Source: Pseudomonas asiatica
Lineage (GTDB): Bacteria > Pseudomonadota > Gammaproteobacteria > Pseudomonadales > Pseudomonadaceae
Length of the DNA: 64,000 nt
NCBI RefSeq assembly: GCF_009932335.1
Contig: NZ_BLJF01000001.1
Location: forward strand, 2,356,001 to 2,420,000
Direction: 5' to 3'
Shown: positions 32,379-41,077 of the stretch, piece after piece
How positions within the stretch are numbered: the first letter of the stretch is position 1
How the letters are laid out: each line of letters begins with the position of its first letter
The notes under the pieces: model-generated
Told to the model about the DNA's origin: nothing
Databases searched by the model: none
The model's input: only the letters and a program-made list of their open reading frames with translations
Translations under genes and position numbers: made by a program

Positions 32379-32495
32379 TTGTAGGAGCGGCCTTGTGTCG
32401 CGATGGGGTGCAAAGCACCCCCAGATTCTCAGCTCCGCAGCATATATTGCCGGGGCCGCGTTGCGGCCCTTCGCGACACAAGGCCGCTCCTACAA
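32379..32495. repeat. REP inverted pair upstream of rlhA
   Basis: Opposed GTAGGAGCGGCCTTGTGTCG arms (from 32381 and ending about 32494) flank about 70 bp that holds smaller hairpins. Confidence 0.9.
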
Positions 32496-32572
32496 GCACC
32501 CCGATGATGCCGCCAACCCGTTTCGCCGCTACAATGCCCGCCTAAACCGTGACAGCCCGAACCTATAACGAC

Positions 32573-34573
32573 ATGTCCCTTCCAAAGAATCACCTGGAAC
32601 TGCTCAGCCCTGCCCGTGACGTGGCCATCGCCCGCGAAGCGATCCTGCACGGCGCAGACGCCATCTACATCGGTGGCCCTAGCTTCGGCGCGCGCCATAA
32701 CGCCTGCAACGAAGTCAGCGATATCGCCGAACTGGTCGAGTTCGCCCATCGCTACCATGCACGCGTGTTCACCACCATCAACACCATCCTCCACGACAAC
32801 GAGCTGGAGCCCGCGCGCAAGCTGATCCACCAGCTGTACGACGCTGGTGTCGACGCACTGATCGTGCAGGACCTCGGGGTGATGGAGCTGGACATCCCGC
32901 CGATCGAGCTGCACGCCAGCACCCAGACCGACATCCGCACCCTGGAACGGGCCAGGTTCCTCGACCAGGCCGGCTTCTCCCAGCTGGTGCTGGCGCGTGA
33001 GCTGAACCTGCAGCAGATCCGCGCCATCGCCGCCGAAACCGACGCCGCCATCGAATTCTTCATCCACGGTGCGCTGTGCGTGGCCTTCTCCGGCCAGTGC
33101 AACATCTCCCATGCGCAGACCGGCCGCAGCGCCAACCGCGGCGACTGCTCGCAAGCCTGCCGCCTGCCCTACACCCTGAAGGATGACCAGGGCCGCGTGG
33201 TCGCGTTCGAGAAGCACCTGCTGTCGATGAAGGACAACAACCAGACCGCCAACCTGGCTGACCTGGTCGACGCCGGCGTGCGCTCGTTCAAGATCGAAGG
33301 CCGCTACAAGGACGTGGCCTATGTGAAGAACATCACCGCCCACTACCGCAAGGAACTCGACGCCATCCTCGAAGGCCGCCCTGAGCTGGCCCGTGCCTCC
33401 AGCGGCCGCACCCAGCACTTCTTCGTGCCCGACCCGGACAAGACCTTCCACCGCGGCAGCACCGACTACTTCGTCACCGACCGCAAGGTCGACATCGGCG
33501 CCTTCGACTCGCCAACCTTCACCGGCCTGCCGGTGGGCGTGGTGGAAAAGGTCGGCAAGCGTGACATGCAGGTGGTCACCGAGGTGCCGCTGACCAACGG
33601 TGACGGCCTCAATGTGCTGGTGAAGCGTGAGGTGGTGGGCTTCCGTGCCAACATCGCCGAACCGCGTGGCGAATTCGAGGAAGACGGCGAGAAGCGCTAC
33701 CGCTACCGCGTCGAGCCCAACGAAATGCCTGAAGGCCTGCACAAGCTGCGGCCCAACCACCCGCTGTCGCGCAACCTCGACCACAACTGGCAGCAGGCCC
33801 TGCAACGCACCTCGGCCGAGCGCCGCGTCGGCGTGCAATGGCACGCGGTACTGCGCGAGCAACGCCTGGTGTTGACAGTCACCAGCGAGGAAGGCGTGAG
33901 CACGCAAGTGGCACTGGAAGGCCCGTTCGGCCCGGCCAACAAGCCGCAGCAGGCGCTGGACCAGCTGCACGACCTGCTCGGCCAGCTGGGCACCACCATG
34001 TACCACGCCGACAGCATCGAGCTGGACGCCCCGCAGGCTTACTTCATCCCCAACTCGCAGCTCAAGGCCCTGCGCCGCGAAGCCATCGAGGCGCTGACTG
34101 CAGCACGGGTGCAGGCGCACCCGCGTGGCGGGCGCAAGGCCGAGACCACGCCACCGCCGGTTTACCCAGAGTCGCACCTGTCGTTCCTGGCCAACGTGTA
34201 CAACCAGAAGGCCCGCGACTTCTACCACCGCCACGGCGTGCAGCTGATCGACGCAGCCTACGAGGCCCATGAAGAGCACGGCGAAGTTCCGGTGATGATT
34301 ACCAAGCACTGCCTGCGCTTCTCCTTCAACCTGTGCCCCAAGCAGGCCAAGGGCGTGACCGGCGTGCGCACCAAGGTGGCGCCGATGCAGCTGATCCAGG
34401 GTGATGAAGTGCTGACCCTGAAGTTCGACTGCAAGCCGTGCGAAATGCACGTGATCGGCAAGATGAAAAGCCACATCATCGACCTGCCGACCCCGGGCAG
34501 CGCGGTGGCCCAGGTGGTTGGGCACATCAGCCCGGAAGACTTGCTGAAGACCATTCCGCGCGGGCCGCATTGA
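32573..34573 (+). CDS. rlhA: 23S rRNA 5-hydroxycytidine C2501 synthase (peptidase U32 family)
   Basis: 666 residues from the ATG at 32573 (MSLPKNHLELLSPARD). The N-terminal U32 TIM-barrel domain has cysteine clusters (IHGALCVAFSGQC, NRGDCSQACRLPY) thought to bind an Fe-S cluster. The C-terminal extension ends with more conserved cysteines (KHCLRFSFNLCPKQ, FDCKPCEMHV). The length matches E. coli RlhA/YdcP, which hydroxylates C2501 of 23S rRNA, better than the shorter tRNA hydroxylase TrhP. Monocistronic. Confidence 0.87.
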   Translation: MSLPKNHLELLSPARDVAIAREAILHGADAIYIGGPSFGARHNACNEVSDIAELVEFAHRYHARVFTTINTILHDNELEPARKLIHQLYDAGVDALIVQDLGVMELDIPPIELHASTQTDIRTLERARFLDQAGFSQLVLARELNLQQIRAIAAETDAAIEFFIHGALCVAFSGQCNISHAQTGRSANRGDCSQACRLPYTLKDDQGRVVAFEKHLLSMKDNNQTANLADLVDAGVRSFKIEGRYKDVAYVKNITAHYRKELDAILEGRPELARASSGRTQHFFVPDPDKTFHRGSTDYFVTDRKVDIGAFDSPTFTGLPVGVVEKVGKRDMQVVTEVPLTNGDGLNVLVKREVVGFRANIAEPRGEFEEDGEKRYRYRVEPNEMPEGLHKLRPNHPLSRNLDHNWQQALQRTSAERRVGVQWHAVLREQRLVLTVTSEEGVSTQVALEGPFGPANKPQQALDQLHDLLGQLGTTMYHADSIELDAPQAYFIPNSQLKALRREAIEALTAARVQAHPRGGRKAETTPPPVYPESHLSFLANVYNQKARDFYHRHGVQLIDAAYEAHEEHGEVPVMITKHCLRFSFNLCPKQAKGVTGVRTKVAPMQLIQGDEVLTLKFDCKPCEMHVIGKMKSHIIDLPTPGSAVAQVVGHISPEDLLKTIPRGPH

Positions 34574-34770
34574 TCGGTGGCCTGCAAGGGCCTTTTTGCG
34601 GCTGAAGCCGCCTGCATGATGATACTCGAAGGGGTGGTGGGACGACTCGGGAAGACCCGACAATGCTCGCCTGCAAAAAACCGTTTGCCCCCGCGCAAAC
34701 CTGCGCCCGCCAAGCCCTTCTTGTACACTCCTCGCATTAGCCCCCACCTGCACATTTTTTTGGTGAACGC

Positions 34771-36474
34771 ATGATCGAGGTAACCGAGGTTTCCATTGCC
34801 GAGCTGCGCGATGCGCTCGAGTCGGGCCGCACGACGGCGGTCGAGCTGGTCCAGGCCTACCTGGCGCGCATCGACGCCTACGATGGCGCCGACACCGCCA
34901 CCGCCCTGAACGCCGTTGTGGTACGCAACCCCGAGGCGCTGAATGAGGCCGCAGCCTCCGACGCCCGTCGCGCCAAAGGCCAGGTCCTGAGTCCGCTGGA
35001 CGGCATCCCCTACACCGCCAAGGACAGCTACCTGGTCAAAGGCCTGACCGCTGCCTCCGGCAGCCCTGCCTTCAAGGATCTGGTGGCCCAGCGCGACGCC
35101 TTCACCATCGAACGCCTGCGCGCCGCCGGCGCCGTGTGCCTGGGCAAGACCAACATGCCGCCCATGGCCAACGGCGGCATGCAGCGCGGCGTGTATGGCC
35201 GCGCCGAAAGCCCGTACAACGCCAACTACCTGACCGCACCGTTCGCCTCGGGCTCGTCCAACGGTGCCGGCACCGCCACTGCCGCCAGTTTCAGTGCCTT
35301 CGGCCTGGCCGAAGAAACCTGGTCCAGCGGCCGTGGCCCGGCATCCAACAATGGCCTGTGCGCCTATACCCCGTCGCGTGGGGTGATTTCGGTGCGTGGC
35401 AACTGGCCGCTCACACCGACCATGGACGTGGTGGTTCCCTATGCCCGTACCATGGCCGACCTGCTGGAAATCCTCGACGTAGTCGTAGCCGACGACGCTG
35501 ACAAGCGCGGCGACCTGTGGCGCCTGCAACCCTGGGTGCCAATCCCGGCCGCTTCTACGGTGCGCCCGGCTTCGTATCTGGACCTGGCCGTGGATGCCAG
35601 CGCGCTCAAGGGCAAGCGCTTTGGCGTGCCACGCATGTACATCAATGCCGATGCCGAAGCCGGTACTTCCGAGAAGCCAGGCATCGGCGGCCCGACTGGC
35701 CAGCGCATCCACACCCGCGCCACGGTGATCGACCTGTGGCAGCAGGCCCGCCAGGCACTGGAGGCGGCTGGTGCCGAAGTACTGGAAGTGGACTTCCCGC
35801 TGGTGTCCAACTGCGAAGGCGACCGCCCGGGGGCACCGACTGTGTACAACCGCGGCATCGTTAGCAAGGAATTCCTGCATGACGAGCTGTGGGAGCTGTC
35901 GGGCTGGGCCTTCGACGACTTCCTGCGCGCCAACGATGACCCCAGGCTCAACCGCCTGGCCGATGTCGACGGGCCGCAGATCTTCCCCCACGACCCGGGC
36001 ACCCTGCCCAACCGTGAGGACGACCTGGCCGCTGGCATGGACGAGTACGTCAACATGGCCAAGCGTGGCCTGAAGACCTGGGACCAGATCGAGACCCTGC
36101 CCGACGGCCTGCGCGGCCTGGAGCAGACCCGCAAGATCGACCTGGAAGACTGGATGGACAACCTGGGCCTGGACGCGGTGCTGTTCCCCACCGTGGCCGA
36201 CGTGGGCCCGGCGGATGCCGACGTCAACCCGGCGTCGGCGGACATCGCCTGGAGCAACGGTATCTGGGTGGCCAACGGCAACCTGGCAATCCGTCACCTG
36301 GGCGTGCCTACCGTGACCGTGCCAATGGGCGTGATGGCCGATATCGGCATGCCGGTGGGGCTGACCTTTGCTGGCCGGGCTTACAGCGACAATGCGCTGC
36401 TCAGCTTTGGTGCAGCCTTCGAGGCGACCGGGTCGCGTCGAATGATCCCGCCGCGTACCCCGCCCCTGGGCTGA
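34771..36474 (+). CDS. Amidase-signature family hydrolase
   Basis: 567 residues. Amidase signature landmarks are the catalytic Lys in PYTAKDSYLVKG (about residue 89) and the Ser-Gly-rich loop FASGSSNGAGTAT (about 162). The expected nucleophile segment GGSIRIPA is here ETWSSGRGPASNN, keeping a Ser at the matching place. The substrate is unknown. It stands alone: 197 bp after rlhA with no evident motif in between, and followed by a repeat. No signal peptide, so cytoplasmic. Confidence 0.85.
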   Translation: MIEVTEVSIAELRDALESGRTTAVELVQAYLARIDAYDGADTATALNAVVVRNPEALNEAAASDARRAKGQVLSPLDGIPYTAKDSYLVKGLTAASGSPAFKDLVAQRDAFTIERLRAAGAVCLGKTNMPPMANGGMQRGVYGRAESPYNANYLTAPFASGSSNGAGTATAASFSAFGLAEETWSSGRGPASNNGLCAYTPSRGVISVRGNWPLTPTMDVVVPYARTMADLLEILDVVVADDADKRGDLWRLQPWVPIPAASTVRPASYLDLAVDASALKGKRFGVPRMYINADAEAGTSEKPGIGGPTGQRIHTRATVIDLWQQARQALEAAGAEVLEVDFPLVSNCEGDRPGAPTVYNRGIVSKEFLHDELWELSGWAFDDFLRANDDPRLNRLADVDGPQIFPHDPGTLPNREDDLAAGMDEYVNMAKRGLKTWDQIETLPDGLRGLEQTRKIDLEDWMDNLGLDAVLFPTVADVGPADADVNPASADIAWSNGIWVANGNLAIRHLGVPTVTVPMGVMADIGMPVGLTFAGRAYSDNALLSFGAAFEATGSRRMIPPRTPPLG

Positions 36475-36520
36475 GTACTGGGGCTGCATCGCCGCCTATC
36501 TACCTCGATCCGTGCGCAAT

Positions 36521-36642
36521 TCCTGTAGGAGCGGCCTTGTGTCGCGATAGGGCTGCGAAGCAGCCCCAACAATCTGTGCATGTACGCTGAAAACCTGGGG
36601 CTGCTTCGCAGCCCTATCGCGACACAAGGCCGCTCCTACAGG
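36521..36642. repeat. REP inverted pair between the amidase and the YheO-type regulator
   Basis: Near-perfect arms of about 47 bp, CCTGTAGGAGCGGCCTTGTG and onward through GCGATAGGGCTGCGAAGCAG, around a spacer of about 25 bp. Confidence 0.9.
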
Positions 36643-36660
36643 GCTGTGCAGTCCACAACA

Positions 36661-36715
36661 GATCGCAAAATTCAACTTTATGTGTAAAAATACACAAAAC
36701 GTTGATTTTGCGATC
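36661..36715. promoter_or_regulatory. Nested palindromic operator in front of the YheO-type regulator
   Basis: The outer arms are GATCGCAAAAtTCAAC (36661-36676) and GTTGATTTTGCGATC (36701-36715), which pair with one bulged T. The inner palindrome is TGTGTA-AAAA-TACACA (36681-36696). The element ends four bases before the start codon, so a bound protein would block transcription or initiation. Autoregulation by the following regulator is inferred. Confidence 0.6.
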
Positions 36716-36719
36716 TGCC

Positions 36720-37394
36720 ATGCCTATCACCCCAAGCGAAGAACGCCAGCTCACCCTCACCGTCCTCAAGGCCGCCATCCAGGCCCTGGGCAGCGTTGCC
36801 GCGCGCAACATGGAAATCCTCCTGCACGACCTCGACCACCCGGAACACTCCGTGGTGGCGATCGTCAACGGCCATCTTTCCGGGCGCAGCGTCGGTAGCC
36901 CAATCCTCGCCGCCCCGGAACAGGACCAGGGTTTCAAGGCGCTGATGCAGGCCTCGGCCGATCAGCACGGCTGCGAGCCGGTGGTGCTGCCCGACTACCC
37001 CACCACGCTGAAGGGCCGCACACTGCGCAGCGCCACGGCCATCTTCCGTGACAGCAGCGGGCACCCCTTCGCCAGCCTTTGCGTCAACACCGACGTCACC
37101 GGCCTGGACGCCGCCATGAACTTTCTTCAGCAGTTCCAGCCGCTGGGGGCCATACCTGCCGTCAGTGAACCCGCCGACATGGAACTGCTGATGAGCGAGA
37201 TAATCCAGGCATCCCTGCAGCGCAGCGGCCAAGGGCGGATGAACAAGCAGGCCAAGGTCGAGGCCGTGCGCGTGATGCAGGAGCGTGGCCTGTTCATCGT
37301 CAAGGGCGGCGTGGAAAAGGCCGCCAGCGCCCTGGGTGTGACCCGCTACACCGTTTACAACTACCTCGAGCAATTGCGCGGAGCCAGCCAATGA
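36720..37394 (+). CDS. YheO-like (DauR-type) transcriptional regulator
   Basis: 224 residues from the ATG at 36720. An N-terminal YheO/PAS-like sensor domain (about residues 10-120: ARNMEILLHDLDHPEHSVVAIVNGHLSGR) and a C-terminal helix-turn-helix (about 165-220: AVRVMQERGLFIVKGGVEKAASALGVTRYTVYNYL) are visible. It overlaps the serine/threonine dehydratase gene by ATGA, so it probably controls that amino-acid catabolic gene. DauR, the D-arginine utilisation repressor, is a family member. Confidence 0.87.
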   Translation: MPITPSEERQLTLTVLKAAIQALGSVAARNMEILLHDLDHPEHSVVAIVNGHLSGRSVGSPILAAPEQDQGFKALMQASADQHGCEPVVLPDYPTTLKGRTLRSATAIFRDSSGHPFASLCVNTDVTGLDAAMNFLQQFQPLGAIPAVSEPADMELLMSEIIQASLQRSGQGRMNKQAKVEAVRVMQERGLFIVKGGVEKAASALGVTRYTVYNYLEQLRGASQ

Positions 37395-38308
37395 CCTTGC
37401 ATATCCATACCCCCCTGATCGAGTCCCGCCCGCTGTCGCTGGCCGCGGACAGCAACGTCTGGCTCAAGCTCGATGCCCTGCAGCCCTGCGGCTCGTTCAA
37501 GCTGCGCGGCGTGGGCCATGCCTGCGAGGTGCACCATGCCCGTGGCGCGCGGCACTTCGTGTCTTCCTCGGGCGGCAACGCGGGCCTGGCAGTGGCCTAT
37601 GCCGGGCGCAAGCTGGGCGTGCCGGTGACCGTGGTAGTGCCCGAGACCACCACCGAGCGGGCCAAAGACCTGCTGCGCCTGGAGGGCGCCAAGGTGGTGG
37701 TGCATGGCAGCTCCTGGCAAGAGGCCAACGCCCTGGCGCAGACCTTGGTCGGCCCGGATGACGCCTTCATCCACCCATTCGACGACCCGCTGCTGTGGGC
37801 CGGGCATGCCAGCCTGGTGGATGAAGTCGCCGAGGCCGGCGTGAAACCGGATGCCGTGGTGTTGTCGGTAGGCGGTGGTGGTTTGCTCAGTGGTGTGGTC
37901 GAGGGGCTACAGCGTAACGGCTGGGGCGATGTGCCGGTGCTGGCGGTGGAAACCGAGGGCGCGGCATCGCTGCATGCGGCCATGCGGGCGGGGCATTCGG
38001 TGGAGCTGGAACGTATTGCCTCGGTGGCGACGTCGCTGGGGGCCAAGCGTGTGGCTGACCAGGCGCTGGTGTGCGTGCAGCAGCATCCGGTGCACAGCCA
38101 CCTGGTCACTGACCGCGCTGCGCTGGAGGCGTGCGAGCGGTTCCTGCTGGACCATCGCGTGCTGGTGGAGCCTGCATGTGGGGCGGCTTTGGCGTTGGCC
38201 TATGCACCGGGCGCCCTGGCGCAGTACCAGAATGTGCTGGTGGTGGTTTGTGGCGGGGCTACCGCCACGCTGGAGCAGATCCAGGCATGGTTGCAGCAGG
38301 TTGATTGA
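37391..38308 (+). CDS. PLP-dependent serine/threonine dehydratase
   Basis: 305 residues. It is a fold-type II PLP enzyme: Lys37 in CGSFKLRG, the substrate loop SSSGGNAGLA (about residues 57-66), the phosphate loop SVGGGGLLSG (about 159-168) and a C-terminal VVVCGG. The short length without an ACT regulatory domain fits eukaryote-like L-serine/L-threonine dehydratase rather than biosynthetic IlvA. It is coupled to the YheO-type regulator. It produces pyruvate or 2-oxobutyrate plus ammonia. Confidence 0.88.
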   Translation: MTLHIHTPLIESRPLSLAADSNVWLKLDALQPCGSFKLRGVGHACEVHHARGARHFVSSSGGNAGLAVAYAGRKLGVPVTVVVPETTTERAKDLLRLEGAKVVVHGSSWQEANALAQTLVGPDDAFIHPFDDPLLWAGHASLVDEVAEAGVKPDAVVLSVGGGGLLSGVVEGLQRNGWGDVPVLAVETEGAASLHAAMRAGHSVELERIASVATSLGAKRVADQALVCVQQHPVHSHLVTDRAALEACERFLLDHRVLVEPACGAALALAYAPGALAQYQNVLVVVCGGATATLEQIQAWLQQVD

Positions 38309-38326
38309 GGTTGCCTGTACCGGCCT

Positions 38327-38428
38327 CTTCGCGGGCTTGCCCGCTCCCACAGGAACCGCGCATTTTCTGAGCCTCGCGCTAAACCTGTGGGAGCGGGTTC
38401 ACCCGCGAACACCGGCGGAGCCGGTGCC
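38327..38428. repeat. REP inverted pair after the dehydratase gene
   Basis: TTCGCGGGCTTGCCCGCTCC and its opposed copy GTGGGAGCGGGTTCACCCGC, then a small ACCGGC/GCCGGT hairpin. The 213 bp from 38429 to the next start carries only a GC-rich inverted stretch near 38620. Confidence 0.85.
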
Positions 38429-38641
38429 ATCCAATACAACACTCATCGGATTCTCCTTGCGGCACCCGGTTGCTGATTACGATAGTCACATGCCGCTGTT
38501 CTACTGAGCCCGCCGCAACCGGAAAAATCCTCTCGCAACAGCGTCAACCACGACGAAATGCGTAACCCACCCTTTCGGTCTGCGGCAAGTGAAGGCACAA
38601 TGCGTGTCCTTTTTTTGGCCGGCCTGGCCGGGGGCCTTTAA

Positions 38642-39739
38642 ATGATCAAGACGCCGTACTACCTCATCGATAAAACCAAGCTGCTGGGCAACATGGAGAA
38701 GATCGCCTACGTGCGCGAACACTCCGGCGCCAAGGCACTGCTCGCCCTCAAGTGCTTTGCCACCTGGTCAGTCTTCGACCTGATGCAACAGTACATGGAC
38801 GGCACCACCTCTTCGTCGCTGTACGAGCTCAAGCTCGGCCGCCAGAAGTTCGCCGGCGAAACCCACGCCTACAGCGTGGCCTGGGCCGACGACGAGGTCG
38901 AGGAAATGCTCGAGAACTGCGACAAGATCATCTTCAACTCGATCGGCCAGCTACAGCGCTTCGCCGAACAGTCCGAAGGCAAGGTCCGTGGCCTGCGCGT
39001 CAACCCGCAGGTCAGCAGCTCCGACTACCTGCTGGCAGACCCTGCCCGCCCGTTCAGCCGCCTGGGCGAATGGGACCCGGCCAAGGTCGAACAGGTGATC
39101 GAGCAGATTTCCGGCTTCATGTTCCACAACAACTGCGAGAACGGCGACTTCGGCCTGTTCGACAAGATGCTCACGCACATCGAAGAGCGCTTCGGCCACC
39201 TGCTGCACAAGGTCGAGTGGGTCAGCCTCGGTGGCGGCATCCATTTCACCGGTGAAGACTACGCGCTGGACGCCTTCTGCGCGCGCCTGAAAGCCTTCTC
39301 GGAAAAGTACGGCGTGCAGGTGTACCTGGAGCCGGGCGAAGCGGCCATCACCAACAGCGCCTCGCTGGAAGTGACCGTGCTCGACACCCTGTACAACGGC
39401 AAGCACCTGGCCGTAGTCGACAGCTCGATCGAAGCGCACATGCTCGACCTGCTGATCTACCGCCTCAACGCCAAGATGGCCCCCAACGACGGCGCGCACA
39501 CCTACATGGTCTGCGGCAAGTCGTGCCTGGCCGGTGACATCTTCGGCGAATACCAATTCGATCGTCCGCTGGCCATCGGTGATCGCCTGTCGTTCGTCGA
39601 CGCGGCGGGTTACACCATGGTCAAGAAAAACTGGTTCAACGGTCTGAAAATGCCATCCATCGTGGTCAAGCAACTCGACGGCAGCGTCGAAGTGGTGCGC
39701 GAGTTCGGTTTCGAAGACTACGTTTCCAGCCTGTCGTAA
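38642..39739 (+). CDS. nspC: Carboxynorspermidine/carboxyspermidine decarboxylase
   Basis: 365 residues. It is a PLP alanine-racemase-fold decarboxylase: Lys37 in LALKCFATW, a glycine loop in WVSLGGGIHFTGED, and the C-terminal GKSCLAGDIFG that supplies the active-site Cys. It decarboxylates carboxynorspermidine or carboxyspermidine to the free polyamine. The gene follows no SD-rich leader and is 31 bp upstream of its usual partner, the carboxyspermidine dehydrogenase, so the pair forms an alternative polyamine pathway. Confidence 0.9.
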   Translation: MIKTPYYLIDKTKLLGNMEKIAYVREHSGAKALLALKCFATWSVFDLMQQYMDGTTSSSLYELKLGRQKFAGETHAYSVAWADDEVEEMLENCDKIIFNSIGQLQRFAEQSEGKVRGLRVNPQVSSSDYLLADPARPFSRLGEWDPAKVEQVIEQISGFMFHNNCENGDFGLFDKMLTHIEERFGHLLHKVEWVSLGGGIHFTGEDYALDAFCARLKAFSEKYGVQVYLEPGEAAITNSASLEVTVLDTLYNGKHLAVVDSSIEAHMLDLLIYRLNAKMAPNDGAHTYMVCGKSCLAGDIFGEYQFDRPLAIGDRLSFVDAAGYTMVKKNWFNGLKMPSIVVKQLDGSVEVVREFGFEDYVSSLS

Positions 39740-39770
39740 GACCGGCTTTCAGTAAGGAGCAAGGGATAAA

Positions 39771-41015
39771 TTGAAGAAGAACGTTCTTATCATTGGTGCA
39801 GGAGGTGTCGCCAAGGTGGTGGCCCACAAGTGCGCGCAGCATAACGACGAACTGGGTCGTATCGCCATCGCGTCACGGAACATCTCCAAATGCCAGGCCA
39901 TCATCGACAGCGTCAAGGCCAAGGGTAGCCTCAAGGTACCCGCCGACATCCAGGCCTTCTCGCTCAATGCCCTCGATGTCGAGGCTACCAAGGCGCTGAT
40001 CCGCGAGACCGAATCGCAGATCGTGATCAACGTTGGTTCCGCCTTCCTCAACATGTCGGTGCTGCGTGCCTGCATCGATACCGGTGTCGCCTATCTGGAC
40101 ACCGCCATCCACGAAGAGCCGGGCAAGATCTGCGAGACCCCGCCGTGGTACGGCAACTACGAGTGGAAACACCTCGAAGAGTGCCAGGCAAAGAACATTA
40201 CCGCCATTCTCGGCGTCGGTTTCGACCCGGGTGTGGTGAACAGCTACGCCAAGCTGGCGCAGCAACAGTATTTCGACAGCATTGACTCGATCGACATCCT
40301 CGACGTCAATGCCGGTTCGCATGGCAAGTACTTCGCCACCAACTTCGACCCGGAAATCAACTTCCGTGAATTCACCGGGCAAGTGTGGAGCTGGCAGAAC
40401 AGCCAGTGGACCAGCAACACCATGTTCGAGGTCAAGCGTACCGACGACCTGCCGGTGGTGGGTTCGCAGAACCTGTACCTGACCGGCCACGATGAGGTTC
40501 ACTCGATTTCGAAGAACCTCAACGTGCCGAACGTGCGTTTCTGGATGAGCTTCGGCGAGCACTACATCAACGTGTTCACCGTGCTGAAGAACCTGGGCCT
40601 GCTCTCCGAGCAACCGGTGAAAACCGCCGAAGGCCTGGAAGTGGTACCGCTGAAAGTGGTCAAGGCCGTGCTGCCGGACCCAGCCTCTCTGGCCCCGGGC
40701 TACACCGGCAAGACCTGCATCGGTGACCTGGTCAAGGGCACCAAGGATGGCCAGCCGCGCGAAGTGTTCATCTACAACGTGGCCGACCACGAAGAAGCCT
40801 ACGCCGAGACCGACAGCCAGGGTATTTCCTACACCGCCGGTGTACCGCCAGTGGCTGCCGCCCTGCTGGTCGCCCGTGGCGAGTGGGATGCCAAGCGCAT
40901 GGTCAACGTCGAGGAGCTGCCAGCCGAGCCGTTCCTCAAGGCACTGGACGTCATGGGCCTGCCGACCCGCGTCAAGGATGAAAAAGGCGATCGTCCTTGG
41001 GACGCTGAAGCCTAA
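39771..41015 (+). CDS. Carboxynorspermidine/carboxyspermidine dehydrogenase (saccharopine dehydrogenase family)
   Basis: 414 residues from a TTG start at 39771, preceded by AAGGAG and AAGGG. No in-frame ATG lies near. The N-terminal Rossmann motif LIIGAGGVAKVVAHK and the saccharopine dehydrogenase fold (TGVAYLDTAIHEEPGK, ILGVGFDPGVVNSYA) are clear. It reductively condenses aspartate semialdehyde with a diamine to give the substrate of the preceding decarboxylase. The two genes end at a strong terminator. Confidence 0.88.
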   Translation: MKKNVLIIGAGGVAKVVAHKCAQHNDELGRIAIASRNISKCQAIIDSVKAKGSLKVPADIQAFSLNALDVEATKALIRETESQIVINVGSAFLNMSVLRACIDTGVAYLDTAIHEEPGKICETPPWYGNYEWKHLEECQAKNITAILGVGFDPGVVNSYAKLAQQQYFDSIDSIDILDVNAGSHGKYFATNFDPEINFREFTGQVWSWQNSQWTSNTMFEVKRTDDLPVVGSQNLYLTGHDEVHSISKNLNVPNVRFWMSFGEHYINVFTVLKNLGLLSEQPVKTAEGLEVVPLKVVKAVLPDPASLAPGYTGKTCIGDLVKGTKDGQPREVFIYNVADHEEAYAETDSQGISYTAGVPPVAAALLVARGEWDAKRMVNVEELPAEPFLKALDVMGLPTRVKDEKGDRPWDAEA

Positions 41016-41020
41016 GCAGC

Positions 41021-41060
41021 AAAGCAGAGGGGGCGCCATCAAGGCGCCCCCTCTGCTTTT
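41021..41060 (+). terminator. Rho-independent terminator of the nspC operon
   Basis: A 17 bp perfect stem, AAAGCAGAGGGGGCGCC, with loop ATCAA and its complement ending in TTTT, lies 6 bases after the stop. The A-rich 5' flank makes it usable in both directions, so it may also serve the convergent DJ-1 gene. Confidence 0.92.
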
Positions 41061-41077
41061 GCAGGCCACGTGTAAGT

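Noticed and set aside
32429..36489. Long minus-strand frames opposite rlhA and the amidase gene
   Set aside because: Shadow frames with no recognisable motifs, overlapping well-supported genes.
36521..36642. Repeated 20-23 bp units that might suggest a CRISPR array
   Set aside because: They are opposed arms of single inverted pairs, without regular direct repeats, spacers or cas genes.
38460..38500. Sigma-54-like sequence upstream of nspC (CGGCACCCGGTTGC)
   Set aside because: The spacer between the -24 and -12 parts is one base short, which is not tolerated in known promoters.
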